Assembly (NCBI GenBank): GCA_020055645.1
Contig: CM034549.1
Span: 19,737,930-19,801,929, forward strand
Source of the DNA: Tomocerus qinae
Lineage: Eukaryota; Arthropoda; Collembola; Entomobryomorpha; Tomoceridae
Direction: 5' to 3'
DNA length: 64,000 bases
The notes under the pieces are model-generated. The model saw only the letters and a list, made by a program, of their open reading frames with translations, was not told the DNA's origin and searched no databases. Shown piece after piece: positions 11,264-24,600 of the stretch. Position numbers and translations under genes: made by a program. Positions within the stretch are counted from its first letter, which is position 1. Every line of letters starts with the position of its first letter.

Positions 11264-12795
11264 ATATGAGCGTTTCGGACGAAAAAGGAGGAATATAAAG
11301 TTTTATTTTATGATTATTTAATCCATAGTTACAATTAAGATAAAAATTAAATATCAGGGGTAAAATTTTTCAACTATGGAATTGCGACAAATGATGGACG
11401 GGCACTAGGGGTATGAATTTTATTACAGTCGTCAAGACGCCGATTTCTACGTATCGGTTCGACGATTGGACGTCTTGAGAAGCCCTCAGCACTTAAGACG
11501 CGGTTCCAGTTCATAATACAACACTTAACATAATGGGTTTTTTAAAAACTAATACAAGATTGGTTTTACTCAAGAACGAAGTCGTAATAACTACCTAAGT
11601 GACTATTATTGGGACTGGGATCAGGTAGGTTGGTAGTCAAATGCAAAAAATTAAAATCGATTTTTTTTCATTTTTTTAAATTCGACAATTTTGTGCCAAA
11701 ATGAATGCTAGTAAGCAAAGGGCAGGGTGAGATAGGGAGAGTAGTCCTACTGCTGCATATGAAAATAAAATAAGAAAGAAATTGAAATTTTAATTCGTTT
11801 ACTCGGACTATCAGCTTACCTGATCCCAGTCCCAATAACATGTAAGAAATTATCTAGGCTTAGGTACTTAGTTTTCAAGTTATTGATGTCATACAGACAA
11901 AATTATTTCGTAGTTAACACAAATACCAATTACTTCAAAAGCAAATAAACAAAGTGAAAAGTTTATATTCCCTCCTTTGAACGTGCTTTGCCTGCATTTT
12001 CGGCTAAAATTGACATCAATTTTATTGTGGGAATATTATGTTTTCATTATTTATTACCAACAAGCTGAACCGCTCTTTTAGCGTGAAAATCTTTAACTCC
12101 ATCGCTATATAATAAAACTGTACATAATGCATATTTCATAAAACAAGGAAGTCCAATATGAATGATTAGCTTATTTCGAAAATTAAACATTGTTAATATG
12201 CCTAATCATTTTGAAATTCAACATTAATACTGGGGGCTTAGTTAGTTATAAAGTATTATATTATATGATTATCTACCGCCAATTCAATGGGGTGCTTAAA
12301 TATTACCAAAATTTAAAATTGACATCGTTTCTGTCAATAATGCAAAGTATTGTCATTATTGAAAGGATGTCATTGAAACAACAGTAACCTGTGCTACACA
12401 CACTATAAAGCAGGTCAACCGAAATTCGCGGTTTTTAAAAAATAGACAAAATCATTACACTAGTATTTGTAATACTACTTCCTTATTTAGAAAATTTAGT
12501 TCCCAATGTTTAAGTTAATTTCAAGCGACTTTAAATTGAACTGATGAAGAACAAAAGTGCACAATACTTAAACCGATCTGACACCATATAAGTTTCCTTA
12601 CTTGTTTTTACACACGCTCCCTTTAATTGCATTGCAGGAAAGACGGTTTACTTTCATTGCAATTGCTAACTTATCGTCGGTAAATCCTACCCCTGACTTT
12701 TCATTATTATCAAAATTGACACATTAGTAACTATGGATTAAACTAAATAGTAAATTGATTTTATATTCCTCCTTTTTCGTTCGAAACGCTCATAT
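11264..12795. mobile_element. 1.5-kb element with terminal inverted repeats
   Basis: The left end reads ATATGAGCGTTTCGGACGAA and the right end is its near reverse complement (TTCGAACG in place of TTCGGACG). Matching continues inward through AAAAAGGAGGAATATAAA, TTTAATCCATAGTTAC and a shared TCAGGGGTA block, so the arms run about 100-120 bp with increasing divergence. The interior has no transposase frame I can recognise. Flanking GT (before 11264) and GT (after 12795) may be a 2-bp target duplication, but this is weak. It is probably an old non-autonomous DNA transposon. It ends only 25 bp from the agrin stop codon, so it lies in, or forms, the agrin 3' UTR. Confidence 0.65.
11606..11838. repeat. 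Nested inverted repeat (MITE-like)
   Basis: Arms of 33 bp at 11606-11638 and 11806-11838 start TTATTGGGACTGGGATCAGG and match at 30 of 33 positions by eye, around a loop of about 167 bp. It lies inside the 1.5-kb element, so it is either a second small insertion or an internal hairpin. Confidence 0.6.
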
Positions 12796-12820
12796 GTACA
12801 TTAACAATCTCTAGCTGTTT

Positions 12821-15601
12821 TTAATCTTCATCTTCGCAGAAAGGTGTCCCAGTAGCATAAGCTATTTTGGAGAGCGGCAGTCTTCTTTTCTCAATTCGGA
12901 CGAGGTCGACACATCCGACAAAACCTTGGTGATAACTAGCAGGAACTTCACCAGGCAAAACCGATGCGGCCACACCACCTGTTCATCAAAGCATACAATT
13001 TACTCCTATACAAAGACCATTCACACTCGAGAAAATCAATTTACATAAATAAATTAACGTCCTCGGTAGAGAATAGTTCAGGAATTGAGGCAAATGGAAA
13101 TTGTGCACAAACTTACCAATCCAAAATCGTCCATCAGAGACGAGGACATTACTGCCGACGGGAGCAGTGGCTCTTTGTGGTGTAGAGCCATCCACCTGAA
13201 GAACAATTAATCTCCTTCGTCTTGCAATTAGCACCTGATGCCATCGGCTATCCGTCACTTTCACCTGTGCATTCATCATCAATTATTACTATTATTCTAC
13301 ATATCCATAATCCACTGGCAGAATAAATATGACTGACTGAGTATTCATTCTCCAAGTGTGCAAAATGCATCAATATTGTATTAAGGACTAGCTGAATACA
13401 TGACATGAGGTATAATTATATGCACATTATAGTAAGTGCATAAATAGAAGCTTTAGAACCAGGAAATCTATTAATTCATTTGCAAACAGTCCAAGTGCCG
13501 CTATGTGCAATAATGCAGCTTGCAAAAATGCAAATTTCCTCGCGTGATCAAAACATGTTCGTGTTGATAGATATGTCTGTCCTATCTTCTTTTCAATTAC
13601 ATACAAACATAGCCTCATTATAATAAAAATAACCTTAGTCATGCATGACTAGTAGTCTGTTTACAGTGACATCACTCCAACAGAATCAACAACTCAAAGA
13701 CACTGCTCGGCCATAAAAATATAACAATAAGAAACCTAATAAAACTACTCCGTATTTAGAACACACGAACAATGACCGGCAAAGGCTTCAAGAGAAAATC
13801 ATAATCTATCAACCCACTCACATTTATTATTCCGAGAAGAATCTTACTAGTCTTCCTTATTAACACGACATACCTACGCCTACATAAATTCTATGCATTG
13901 TGGGCAATAATTTACATATTTTTAAGCATTAATATCTTCATTCATATTGTGTAATACACCTCTTGAACATTTTTTTTAGATTATAATGATCAATGAAAAT
14001 TACATCATTTAATCTGCAATCCTATTACTAAATTATTAATTTCGATTTAAGTACTCGTAAAAGATGTAGAGCCCAAGAATATTGCATATTGTAAAATAGT
14101 TATTGCAGTGAAAACTGTGTGTGTAAAATATATTTTTTATAAAAGCTACGATGAAAACCATAATAATCTTATGACTACTTATAAGTTGTAAGAAACTATA
14201 CATTTAATGTAATCTCAAAGAGCAGTGGTATGAATTACTTTTTGGAACATTGCCCTTTCACTATGTTTATGAGTTGTCCGACATAGGAGTGAAATAGTAA
14301 AGTGTTTTTACTTTTTGTATATCTATTACTCTGTTGCAATGCTTGCTTAATGGACCACAAAATGCTTGAAATAACGGAACGCAATAACTCTTTCAAATAA
14401 ATTCAAATGAAACTTGCACTTAAATCTAGAGACAAGATTACTGGTAACATGAATGACCCAAATATGAATAATGGACTAGTTCCTGTACATATCATGCCAG
14501 AATCTAAAATAAATGTAAGTTTTTATTGCTTACGAGGCAGGGATGATAAAAAAGTAATACTTCTCAGTAGACAGGATGATATTATTAGCGTACCTTGGAT
14601 CGGATGATGACAGGTCGTTTATTTTTGGCAGCACCCAAATCAATTCGGAGTTCCGGAAAACCATCGACAATAAACAGACCTAAATAGCCCCTTCGGGATT
14701 GTGAATCCCGATGTGAATTTTTTCCTGTCCAAATGACCACACCAGTTGTCTCACTAGTAGTTCGGAAGACTATCTCGATACGGTTTCGTCGCTGTGCTTT
14801 TACTCTGAATATCAAAATAACAAGAAAAGTTAGTAAAGATCCAAGCATGCAGAAACGAATGTCGGGTCAAATTATGCTAATAAAAATGAAGCAACTAATA
14901 ACATTGTTATATAGTACAAGTTGTTATAATTATTAACAAAATCACCCCATAAAAGCACAGAGAGAACTTTGAAACAAATGTCACAGAAGAGTTAGTGAAA
15001 AGCAATCAAAATTAGTATAGAGTTAGTAAGAGAAGAACCTTTCCACAAAGTCATGCTCAAGCAGAGGGACAAAGTCCTCTTCGTCAACAAAATCTTCGTC
15101 TGGCAAGGAGTCCACGAGACTTCCTTCGTCGTCCTTATCAACTTCCCCTGACTCATCCCCGAACAACTCATCAAGTTGAGAGTCAAAATGTTCATTATAG
15201 AAATCATCATAGTCGGAAAAGTTGAAAGACTCGCTGGAAGTTCATTTGAAGAGGAGGCACAATGACAAACAAATATAGCAACAGCATTAATTAATGAAAT
15301 CGCAATGAGTGGGAGTGAAAAGAGAAACATTAGAGACATTAGTATACGCGCAGACATTATTTTCATCTCATTCAAAAGTATCGTAAGACAGTCACAAGTT
15401 TCATTCTTTCTCATACAATCAGTTCTTAATAATATTAATTTCCGGAACACATTTTCATTATTTTAATTTACGTCATCACTAATGTTAAAGTAAAGCATGT
15501 TATGCGCAAAATAAAAGAATTAACTTACTGTTTGGCAACTTTTCTGGGAAACTTAAGAAAATTCTGCCCATCAAATCTGACTGGTCCGGGAATTTCCTTA
15601 C
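12821..15601 (-). other. Agrin LG domain 3 and stop
   Basis: Exons 15601-15529, 15233-15039 (acidic, see separate entry), 14804-14594, 13264-13117 and 12978-12821. The fold begins [12 protein letters not shown], continues [38 protein letters not shown] and ends [18 protein letters not shown] with a last Cys and EDED before TAA. In vertebrates this domain binds LRP4 and holds the z splice site. Confidence 0.88.
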
Positions 15602-18600
15602 CTACAAAAATGTTACGAAAATACTGGCTAATTTACTGAATTACATACAAATGTTCGTAAAATAAATAAACTTACGACTTTCACAAGATTTTCCCGAGAA
15701 TTGTGGAGGACAAAGACAAACAAAAGACTCAAGTCGAGGGAAACAGGTACCACCGTTATTGCAAGGATGGGATACACTACTTCCACAAGGAGGTCCTTCA
15801 TAACGGTGTACAATTCTTTCCTTGAGAGCACTTGCGATTTCTCTGTAATATGTTTCTCCGTTAACTCGCACATATTGCAGTGCTCCATCAAAAGGAGTTA
15901 AAATACCCAGTTCTCGATGTACCATGTTCATATCCCTTAAGGAATTCGAGAAGATTATTATTAGATACACTCACAATTATTACATCGGTCAATAAGACAA
16001 AAAATTCTTGTGATTACTGTGCTTACCTGATACCACCTATATATAATGGAAGCTCCAAATTCAGTTCAGATAACGTTGGCGGAGATTTTGTTGTTTGTGC
16101 AGGTAAGCCATCAACCTGAAGTTTTCCTTCACGCCCCTCTCTAGAGGCGACAATCCAATGCCATTTATTCAACGAAATAGGCTGTGGCCACCTGGAATTC
16201 ATTTAGTACTGAATTTAATACCTCAATCCAAATATTTGCAGATGAATCTTTTTTAACTAATTTGTTGTGTCATATTATAATGATAAATTATGTAATTTAA
16301 TTGCACGTGCGTAAGTATGTAACTCGAATACTTAGCTGTTATTATGCAACTAAATACAACCTAATGCGTACGCATAATGTTTGAGTAATAATGAGGATTT
16401 TCAAAAAGTACGTAAGATAAATGGAGAAGAAAAGATGTTGGGAATGTAATTACGTGATATTGGCCATTCCAGAACCCAAATCAAAAAGAAATTGAACATG
16501 TCCCCTTGATACAGTAAGACTGATGTAGTCTCCTTTCCCACTCTCTTGTCCATTGTATATAATGAGCCCATTCCGTTCACGGATCATCACCCACAATTCT
16601 ATAGAAACATGTCTCGCTCCATTTTCTATCTTCGGCACTTCTAAATAGGAAAAGCCTCGGAAGTCGAGCATGGCTCCAGTTTCGCCAATAATACTCGTTC
16701 TAGACTCACAATGTCTTCCTGTAATTTCAGACATGAAAAAATGTTAAGCGGAGCTAATTACCAAGAATAGAGAGAAATGGGAGGTTTGGGGAAAGAATTC
16801 GAGGAAGGAAACGAGTTTTTAAACCTGTGTATTCTGGATGGCAAACGCATTTGAAGCCGCTTGAATGGCCTCGATCATTCCAACACAAGCCATGGTTTTG
16901 ACACGGATTTTTTGAGCAAGGATTTCTGTTTGTGGGCTGATTGTTGCTGTTTGAGGACGATTTGGAGAGATCACTGTCATGAATACTGGGATTGGGTGTG
17001 GTTGTTGTGACTGCCAGATGAGTGGGACGAGCCGGGATTTTATCTTTAATCTCTTTCTCTTCGTCCAACTCATAAAGGGTGTACATAGGAGTTGTGCTCA
17101 AACGATGAGACGGACTTATCACAGGACACTGAGAAACTTTATGAAACGAACTAATTAATGGATCTTTCTTCTCCTCAAACTCTATCGGACGACGGCCAAC
17201 TTTCATTTTGTGAATGCATCCGACAAAGCCTTCTGAAGTACCAACAGTTTCCCAGACTCTATATCCATAAAAACAAAAACCCAGATTAAAATAAGCACCA
17301 AACATAAGGTTATTGTAATTCACATTCATAAATAGAATTTTAACAAAGACTCCCTTACTTTGTCGAATTTAATGGTGTAAAACCCATATAACCTCCATGA
17401 TCAAGATTAAGGGATTTCATTGTGCCTGGCGAAGTTCCCTTTACGTCTTCTTCTCCATCAACACGAAGAAGTCCGTCCCGGTTGTACCGTTTCGCCACAA
17501 TATGGTAATTTGATCCTGAGTTCAATCTGCTCGCAGATCTAAGAATTGCTGGCCCATCTCCCAAGTCGAAACGAAATTCCACATATCTTCAAGCCATTAC
17601 GTAGAAAATTAAAACCTCATCCTCCCGTCAACCAAATCCGGAAAATCGACTTTTAAATATAGAAAATAAACATACCCGTCTATCAGGGACAAAGACAGGA
17701 AATCTCCAGATCCATTTCCATGTTGAGAGGAAAACACTAAGATCCCATGAGCGTAATTCATATACGGCGTGATTTCCAATTCCAAACTCAGTTTGTGATA
17801 CCCTGCTATTTTTCCTAACGCTATTGAAGAACGACCAGCGAAAAACGGGAATGGGTATTCTGGAAATGATAGAAACAGGAAACTCTCAATCATTCCCTTT
17901 TCCTCGCCCTTTATATTTACTACAGAACAATCCGAAAGCAATGAAGACTTATTGTGATAGTTGACTGTCCTCGTTTACCTTTTTTCAAACAGGCTTCACT
18001 AGGTGTGGATTTCCCCAGGGGACAGATGCACGAATAAGATCCGTTTCGATGGTCAAAGCACGTTGCTGGAGGTTGACATAATGCACCAGTTTTACTGCAG
18101 CTTAGGACACCAGACAAATGAGAATCTAGAAAGAGGAAATAGAGAAAAAGGTCAATAACCAGTCTCCAAAGATTCCTACTTCTATAAAATTGAATTGGAA
18201 AGAAGGAAATGTCACAAACACACGAGTAAATATCTGCAAGCTAAAGCAGACGGGTAAACTTAATTGCATAGCTAAAATGCAATCAAGCAAACTAACGTAA
18301 AAATCAATGTAAAATTAATTTACATTTCTGTTCCCACGCACATGAAGGGGAAATCATAATTGGCTACACTTACACACATGTAAATGTTCATTTTTATAGG
18401 TTTTATGAATGCGCACCTATTAAATGTATAGCAATTCGGGAAATACAGAAAGACTGTAAATAATAGACTCTCTTTGAATAAACTTATGCTGTCCTTTTGA
18501 AAAACGTGTATAAAATCCTCGGTGCAAAAGTAGCAAGACTATATTGCAGAGTTAAAGCATAGAATTTTTTGCATAAAAACGAGCTCTGGTGATATCATGC

Positions 18601-21600
18601 GTGAGATAGGATGAAAACTTTATATCTTTGGAAGAGATCATACGCTTCACTGTGTCTTTTCTATGCGTGCACATCTCAACCTATAAACTTACATGCATTC
18701 ACGACATTCCTCTCCTGTTTCAACTATACTATTATTTACATAGGTTTCCTTATAAATTTCCCAGATTATGAAGCGAGAAAAGACAAGAGTCTTTAAAACA
18801 CCCACTTGCTCTACAGTCTCACTTTTATGAGGGTATTTTATATAACAAACAAGATTATACTCATATCTTCTCTAATATTGTAAACTTTCACAGACAAGGT
18901 TCAAGAAACCTAATGTAATATACAGATAATCTAAGACTGATCTGACTTGGAGGAATTCCCACGATGATCTATATGTACAGAAGGCCATAAAGACTTACGC
19001 AATAAACTTGCGTATACTCCTTATACAAACAATACCAGAAGAATCGTTATCTACTTATTGTTACCAGTACTTTCTCCACCATGTGTGTTATTATTACAGG
19101 AAATATTATACGAATTTTTTTTCCACTGTAATTCTTACACATATACTTCCCGTAACTCCACAGAGCTTTTTAGACTCATACTCATCTTCTTGGAAGACGT
19201 ACTAAAACAGTTTGTGAATAAGCAACCGTAAAATAAAGATATTCATATGCACATCTCTTACGAATAGGTTTGCACTGAATTCTCTCGGAGTCTTCATAAA
19301 AGCCTTCCCGGCAGATACACCATCCTCCTAGGCAAAGACTATGAGCCGTCACACAGTCAGATGTCCATTGGCATGAATCTCCCAAGTAGCTTCTCAACTG
19401 AAAAGTTTATCAATAAAATTTTACTTTTTTGAATACAAACGCAAGGATTATCACCTTATAAATCCGTTTGACGGACCAAACATCTTTACCATCTACTTTT
19501 CATCCAATAAAACACTTATCGTTACTTGCCTCTATCTAAAACTATTTTATGTCATAATTCACACTGTCAACTGTCAACCAATGGTCTATAAGACGATAAA
19601 CAAATTTTAACAAAATTCGATCATTCCATTTCCGCTGAAAAGTATAATTTGCGCATATTCAAACTTCTTAATTAATAAATGTAGGTATACTGTAGACTTA
19701 GGCTTGTGTAATTAGAACTAAATTACTCTTAATGATCACTTACCGTTTACATAATTATGTAATTCGGCCATTTTGAAGCTTAAAAACATTTCATTTTAGT
19801 TCAGATAGTAAATACCGAAAACTCAGCTAAAGATTATCTACCACAGAACCAATAATGGCTCTTGTGTGTAGCATATACGTTTTGCTACACTGTATTTAAT
19901 AAGGGAAAGGAGTACTGACAAGTAAGTTCTGAACAAATCCAGCAATTTGTGTATTAAAGCAGAGGAACGTAAAAGTTGAGAAGTAGGAGCATCATAATAT
20001 CATTAAGTACTTGTTCAGATTCCCGTCAGTAGCAAAAATCCACTTATAGTATGTAGGTATTAGGAATTCCATTGGGTAAAAGTTGATTTTTGAGAAGATA
20101 AAGGGGAATTCGAAAGGAATTTGGAGTATAGAGCATTACCTGAACAGTGGCAGAAGTAGGAGATCGATGACTGTAGAAATTCTTGTGGAAGTTGTCGTGG
20201 TATTTGGATTGGGGTGGGAGATGTCTAGTTGATTTCATGCCTGAGGAGGTAAACCCAGGTCCCATTTGATCTCGCCATATTTCTCCATTACTTCTGCCCG
20301 AGTCGCCCGCTCCAATCAGATCCACTCCGTCGTCTCCTGGTTCTGTGTAATGTAGACCTGTCCACCGACGAATCGGACTTTCCGTTCCATCGGATTCACC
20401 TGTACACCCATACATTATGTAAATACTAAGAGTGCATAGCAACATTCATAAAAAGTTTACTTCCATCCTGTCATGCAACGCTTAGAGCAAGCCGCTCACT
20501 TGCCTCGTTTAAGAACTCTCGTCGAGTTGCATACTTGAGTAAATAATAAGGTTCATACAAAATACAAATAAAGTAGGGAGCTACAACATAATTTGCATCA
20601 TATAGGCATGCCATTGCTCTGGAAATAAATATCTATGCTTATACGAAGAGAACATTGACCAGAATTCCCTTTTTAAGTAGGTACATCCATAAGCAGTTGA
20701 CAACAGACTCCAAAATATTTTAACAATGTACTAGATGTACCAAAATCTAGAAAACGTACAACATGTTCTGTTATTCTGCCCGGGTACTACACTAGGTCAT
20801 TTCTGTACTTGTTCATAACTTGTGCATGAAAATGATATTTGCTCCAAGGTTGAGAAGCAGATGTAAAAATAGATATTTCACTTACAGTATCTTTAGGAAA
20901 GAAAAAAGGTTCAGGTATATTCTTATGAAATAGAAGAAACATTTCTACTCACTTGAATCTGGACAAGGGCCTTTGTGCACCACCCAAATTGGTTTCTGAT
21001 TCCGGCAAGATTGCATCCTGACTAAACATTCGGACTCATATGTAAAGCCGTCACTTGCACAAATCTCCTGAGAAAGAGAAGAAAGTGGAAATCCAAGATG
21101 AAATAAAATATTTATGTACAATGAATGCTAAGCTGATTGGATGTTCTCATACATAAGACAAGTTTCATCGCAAAAAGCAAGTAACATTCGTTTTATCCGG
21201 ATGCTATCTTATCATTGACATTATTAAGAACGGAGTAGGCAGTTACATCCTCGCACCGAATGTTATTTGCGTCACTATCGTATTCACATAGTAGGTATAT
21301 AGGTAGGGCAAAGTTAAATGTACCTCGGTGTCAGTTTGATCGGAACAAACAATATTGCAGATACATCCAGCCCGATTGCCATCCTGTTCGCAATCCGCGC
21401 CGAAAGTGCAGACGACCTCTTCACAAGTCCGACCCAGATTTATGGGGTCTATAAAAACCAATAGGAAATAGAATTCGACACAATATTTGATACGAGAAGG
21501 TAATAATGGTCATTTCTGTCATGCTTCAACTCTAGGACAATGTTACATTATTACATCAGATAGCTCACATAAAGCACACCCATCCAAGCAAAGGAAACCG

Positions 21601-24600
21601 ATACTCTGCCAAAATCAAATATTGAAGCAAATCTTAACCTCTTCTCCCTCACCCACCACACAAGAACACACTTTCTTTATCAACTTCTTATAATATTAGG
21701 AGTAAGTACTTTACCATATAGACATCCCTATCTCTAAACTAAACTTGTTACTATATAATAAGAATACACATCCGAGTCTAACAGAAGTTTGTTGGCTGAC
21801 ATACAAATACATATCTCTACCCTCTATATAGCGTTATTATTATTACTACTTAATAGTTATCACTAGAATATACTGAGAAACAGTTAAGCGTAAAAAAGAA
21901 AGATCTCCGATCAGATCTCACATTGCCCACAGACATAGCAAATGAAATATATTGGCTTGGGGGTCAATAGTTCTTTCTCTTTTTTATCTACGATTTCCTT
22001 TCACCAACAAAAGTTGGTTGAAAACCAATAATCATATAATGGCTCGGGTCGTTTTATGAGTGCCGTTGGGACTCTAACTTCTGTTCCCCTTTTCTAATCG
22101 TCCACTACTGCAAATACCTACTTCATACTATATAATATTTCATATCACCTCCTAAGTGCGTATTAACCTTCTATATAAGAATTACCAATGCATATACAGA
22201 TAAATACTTCCTTTCACTTAACTGCACTAAAACTAGTAATACCTACCATTCCCCATTCACTACTATTTCTACCCCAAAACTATCTTGTTGGATGCAGAGT
22301 AAAAGATGTTTGTCCCTATAGAAGTCTTAGGGCATAACTATAGCCACAACCTTCATAATTCTTTTAAGCAGCAACAGAAAAGAAACTGTGAAATAGCTCT
22401 GACATGACATACCCGAAGTACACCCGTAAGGTCCGAGGAATTCTCCTTCGCCACATGAATCACATTTATGACCCAATACCCCTGGCTTGCACACACAACG
22501 TCCTGTCATTTGCTCACAGTCGTCTCGAACTGACCCGAATTTTGAACATCCGCAAGCTGAAATATTTAAACAATTGCTCTATCAAAATTATCATTTTGTA
22601 TAATTTTCGCAGCCATTATTAATGGAATAGATGCAACAACAAATTGTTTTGAAGTACAATTAGGTAGATTTGATTACAGATAATAAACGATGAGCACACA
22701 ATGGAAATGACAAATCGTAAAGTGTCAGCTTTTTTGTCACGTATTGTCACTTCAAGGTTGTGACTTAAATTGTTTTCTGGGAATAAATAGCTGACATAGG
22801 AAGATAAAGAAAAACTGGGAATGGATTGACTTGCAAAAAATGGTAATACCTATATACAAAACATTGCAGAACTCAAGTGTACTAGATTTAAGTCATACCG
22901 TTTGTGTCTACTTTAAAGTAGCGACAGTTGCAATTCGCAAGGATAATCCGCTATAAAATGACCACATAAACTCTATTGTTTCATAGTGTTATATACTCCT
23001 AAGTTTAGTCCCAGGCGGTGAGCTACATTCGCGAATTATGCTCACGACTCTAGTTTATGGGAAATAAGTAAATTCCGCCGAAATATTGAGAGTCTATTTC
23101 TCAAAGAGTGAGCATATGTGTTAAATGATGTAAGGTGCAGTGGAGCGGCAGAGTGGATTGGAAAGCGGGGAAGTGTGCTCAGAAGAAAATGGTGAAAGCA
23201 AATTGAAATAAATGAGTTGCCGTACGCATGCAGCCTTGATGTCCCTCGATGGCAATTCGGGGAAGTCCCCAAAAGCCAGGCAAACATCGATCACATTTAG
23301 GACCACCGACTCCAGGACGACATTGACATTCTAGAGTGACCGGATCACACGTATCCCCTGCTGAGCCTAATTTGTTACATTGACATACTGAAGGGCATCC
23401 TCCATGCTTCGGTCCTAGAGCGGATGTCACTCCGTCCGGGCAGCAGCCATGAGTTGACTGTTCACACTTTGCAGCTGCTTTCGGTGTCGGTCTTCTCGTT
23501 GTTGATCGCTCTTCATCTGCACGTCAAAAACAGCCTCACTTACTCATTTATTACTCTTCCTCTTACAATAATAACCTAAAACATCATTTTCTTCAACACC
23601 ATCACCCCACTTGTGATTGTGATGCATTTTTAAATTATCAATCATGTCTACATTATTCTTTTATTTTTAATTCTAGTTGCATCATAAGCATTTTTCGTCA
23701 CTTTGAAGATTATTTCCATTTCTGTAGTTTCAATTATTTTTATCCGCTTTTGCCATCATACTGTGTGTCAATACTAACTATTTTCTACAACATTACTTTT
23801 GAAAAAATTATGTTCTTTTTATCAAAGGTTAAATTCTTTCTGAATGGCAATGTGGTCTTTTAGAGGGATTTGAAATACTCTTGTATTGTGACATTCTACA
23901 GCTTTGCCCCAACGTTGTATAGCCCTATGGAAACAGTTTGTTGTGTACATAGGATGAATTTTGAAGCTCTTTTCATTATTGTAGATGGAAAATAGATAGT
24001 GTCCTCCACTCCCTATGATTTCGAAAGAAGCGAATTAAAAAGTCGACAAGATGGAGGGAGATGTACCCGTAATTAAAGATTCAGCTACCCTCGAGGAGGA
24101 GCAAAAAGAACGAATGCTATCAGAATTGATGAGAGCATCAAATATAAACAAGGCAAAAGTGGAGAAAGACAATAATATTGGCAAAAGTGGGGATAGTTGG
24201 AGAACTGATTTACACAAAACCTCATCTCTTCGTTGGTACGGGAAGGTAAATTGCGATGAATTATGCATAAATTACAATAAATAGGTATCCAAGTACAAGG
24301 ATGCATATCTAGATGACATTAAATTGTTCATGTTAATAACAGCTTCCAGAGAATCCAGAGGAGGCGTTGACGTTGCGATACAAAGCTCCAGAGTGGCCGC
24401 ATCAAAAGCCTCTTTGGCATACACTTATTCAAGTTCCAAGATTAACATATTTGATCCTAGATCGAAGTGAGTTGAGTAGTCTCCGTGAACTCGGAAGTAC
24501 ACTTCAGTCTCTCCTCACACTTTCCATCTGCAATTGTGGTTTGAAGAACCTAGATGGTACTTTTGCGTTTCCCAATCTGAGGACGTTAATTGCAGCTGAT

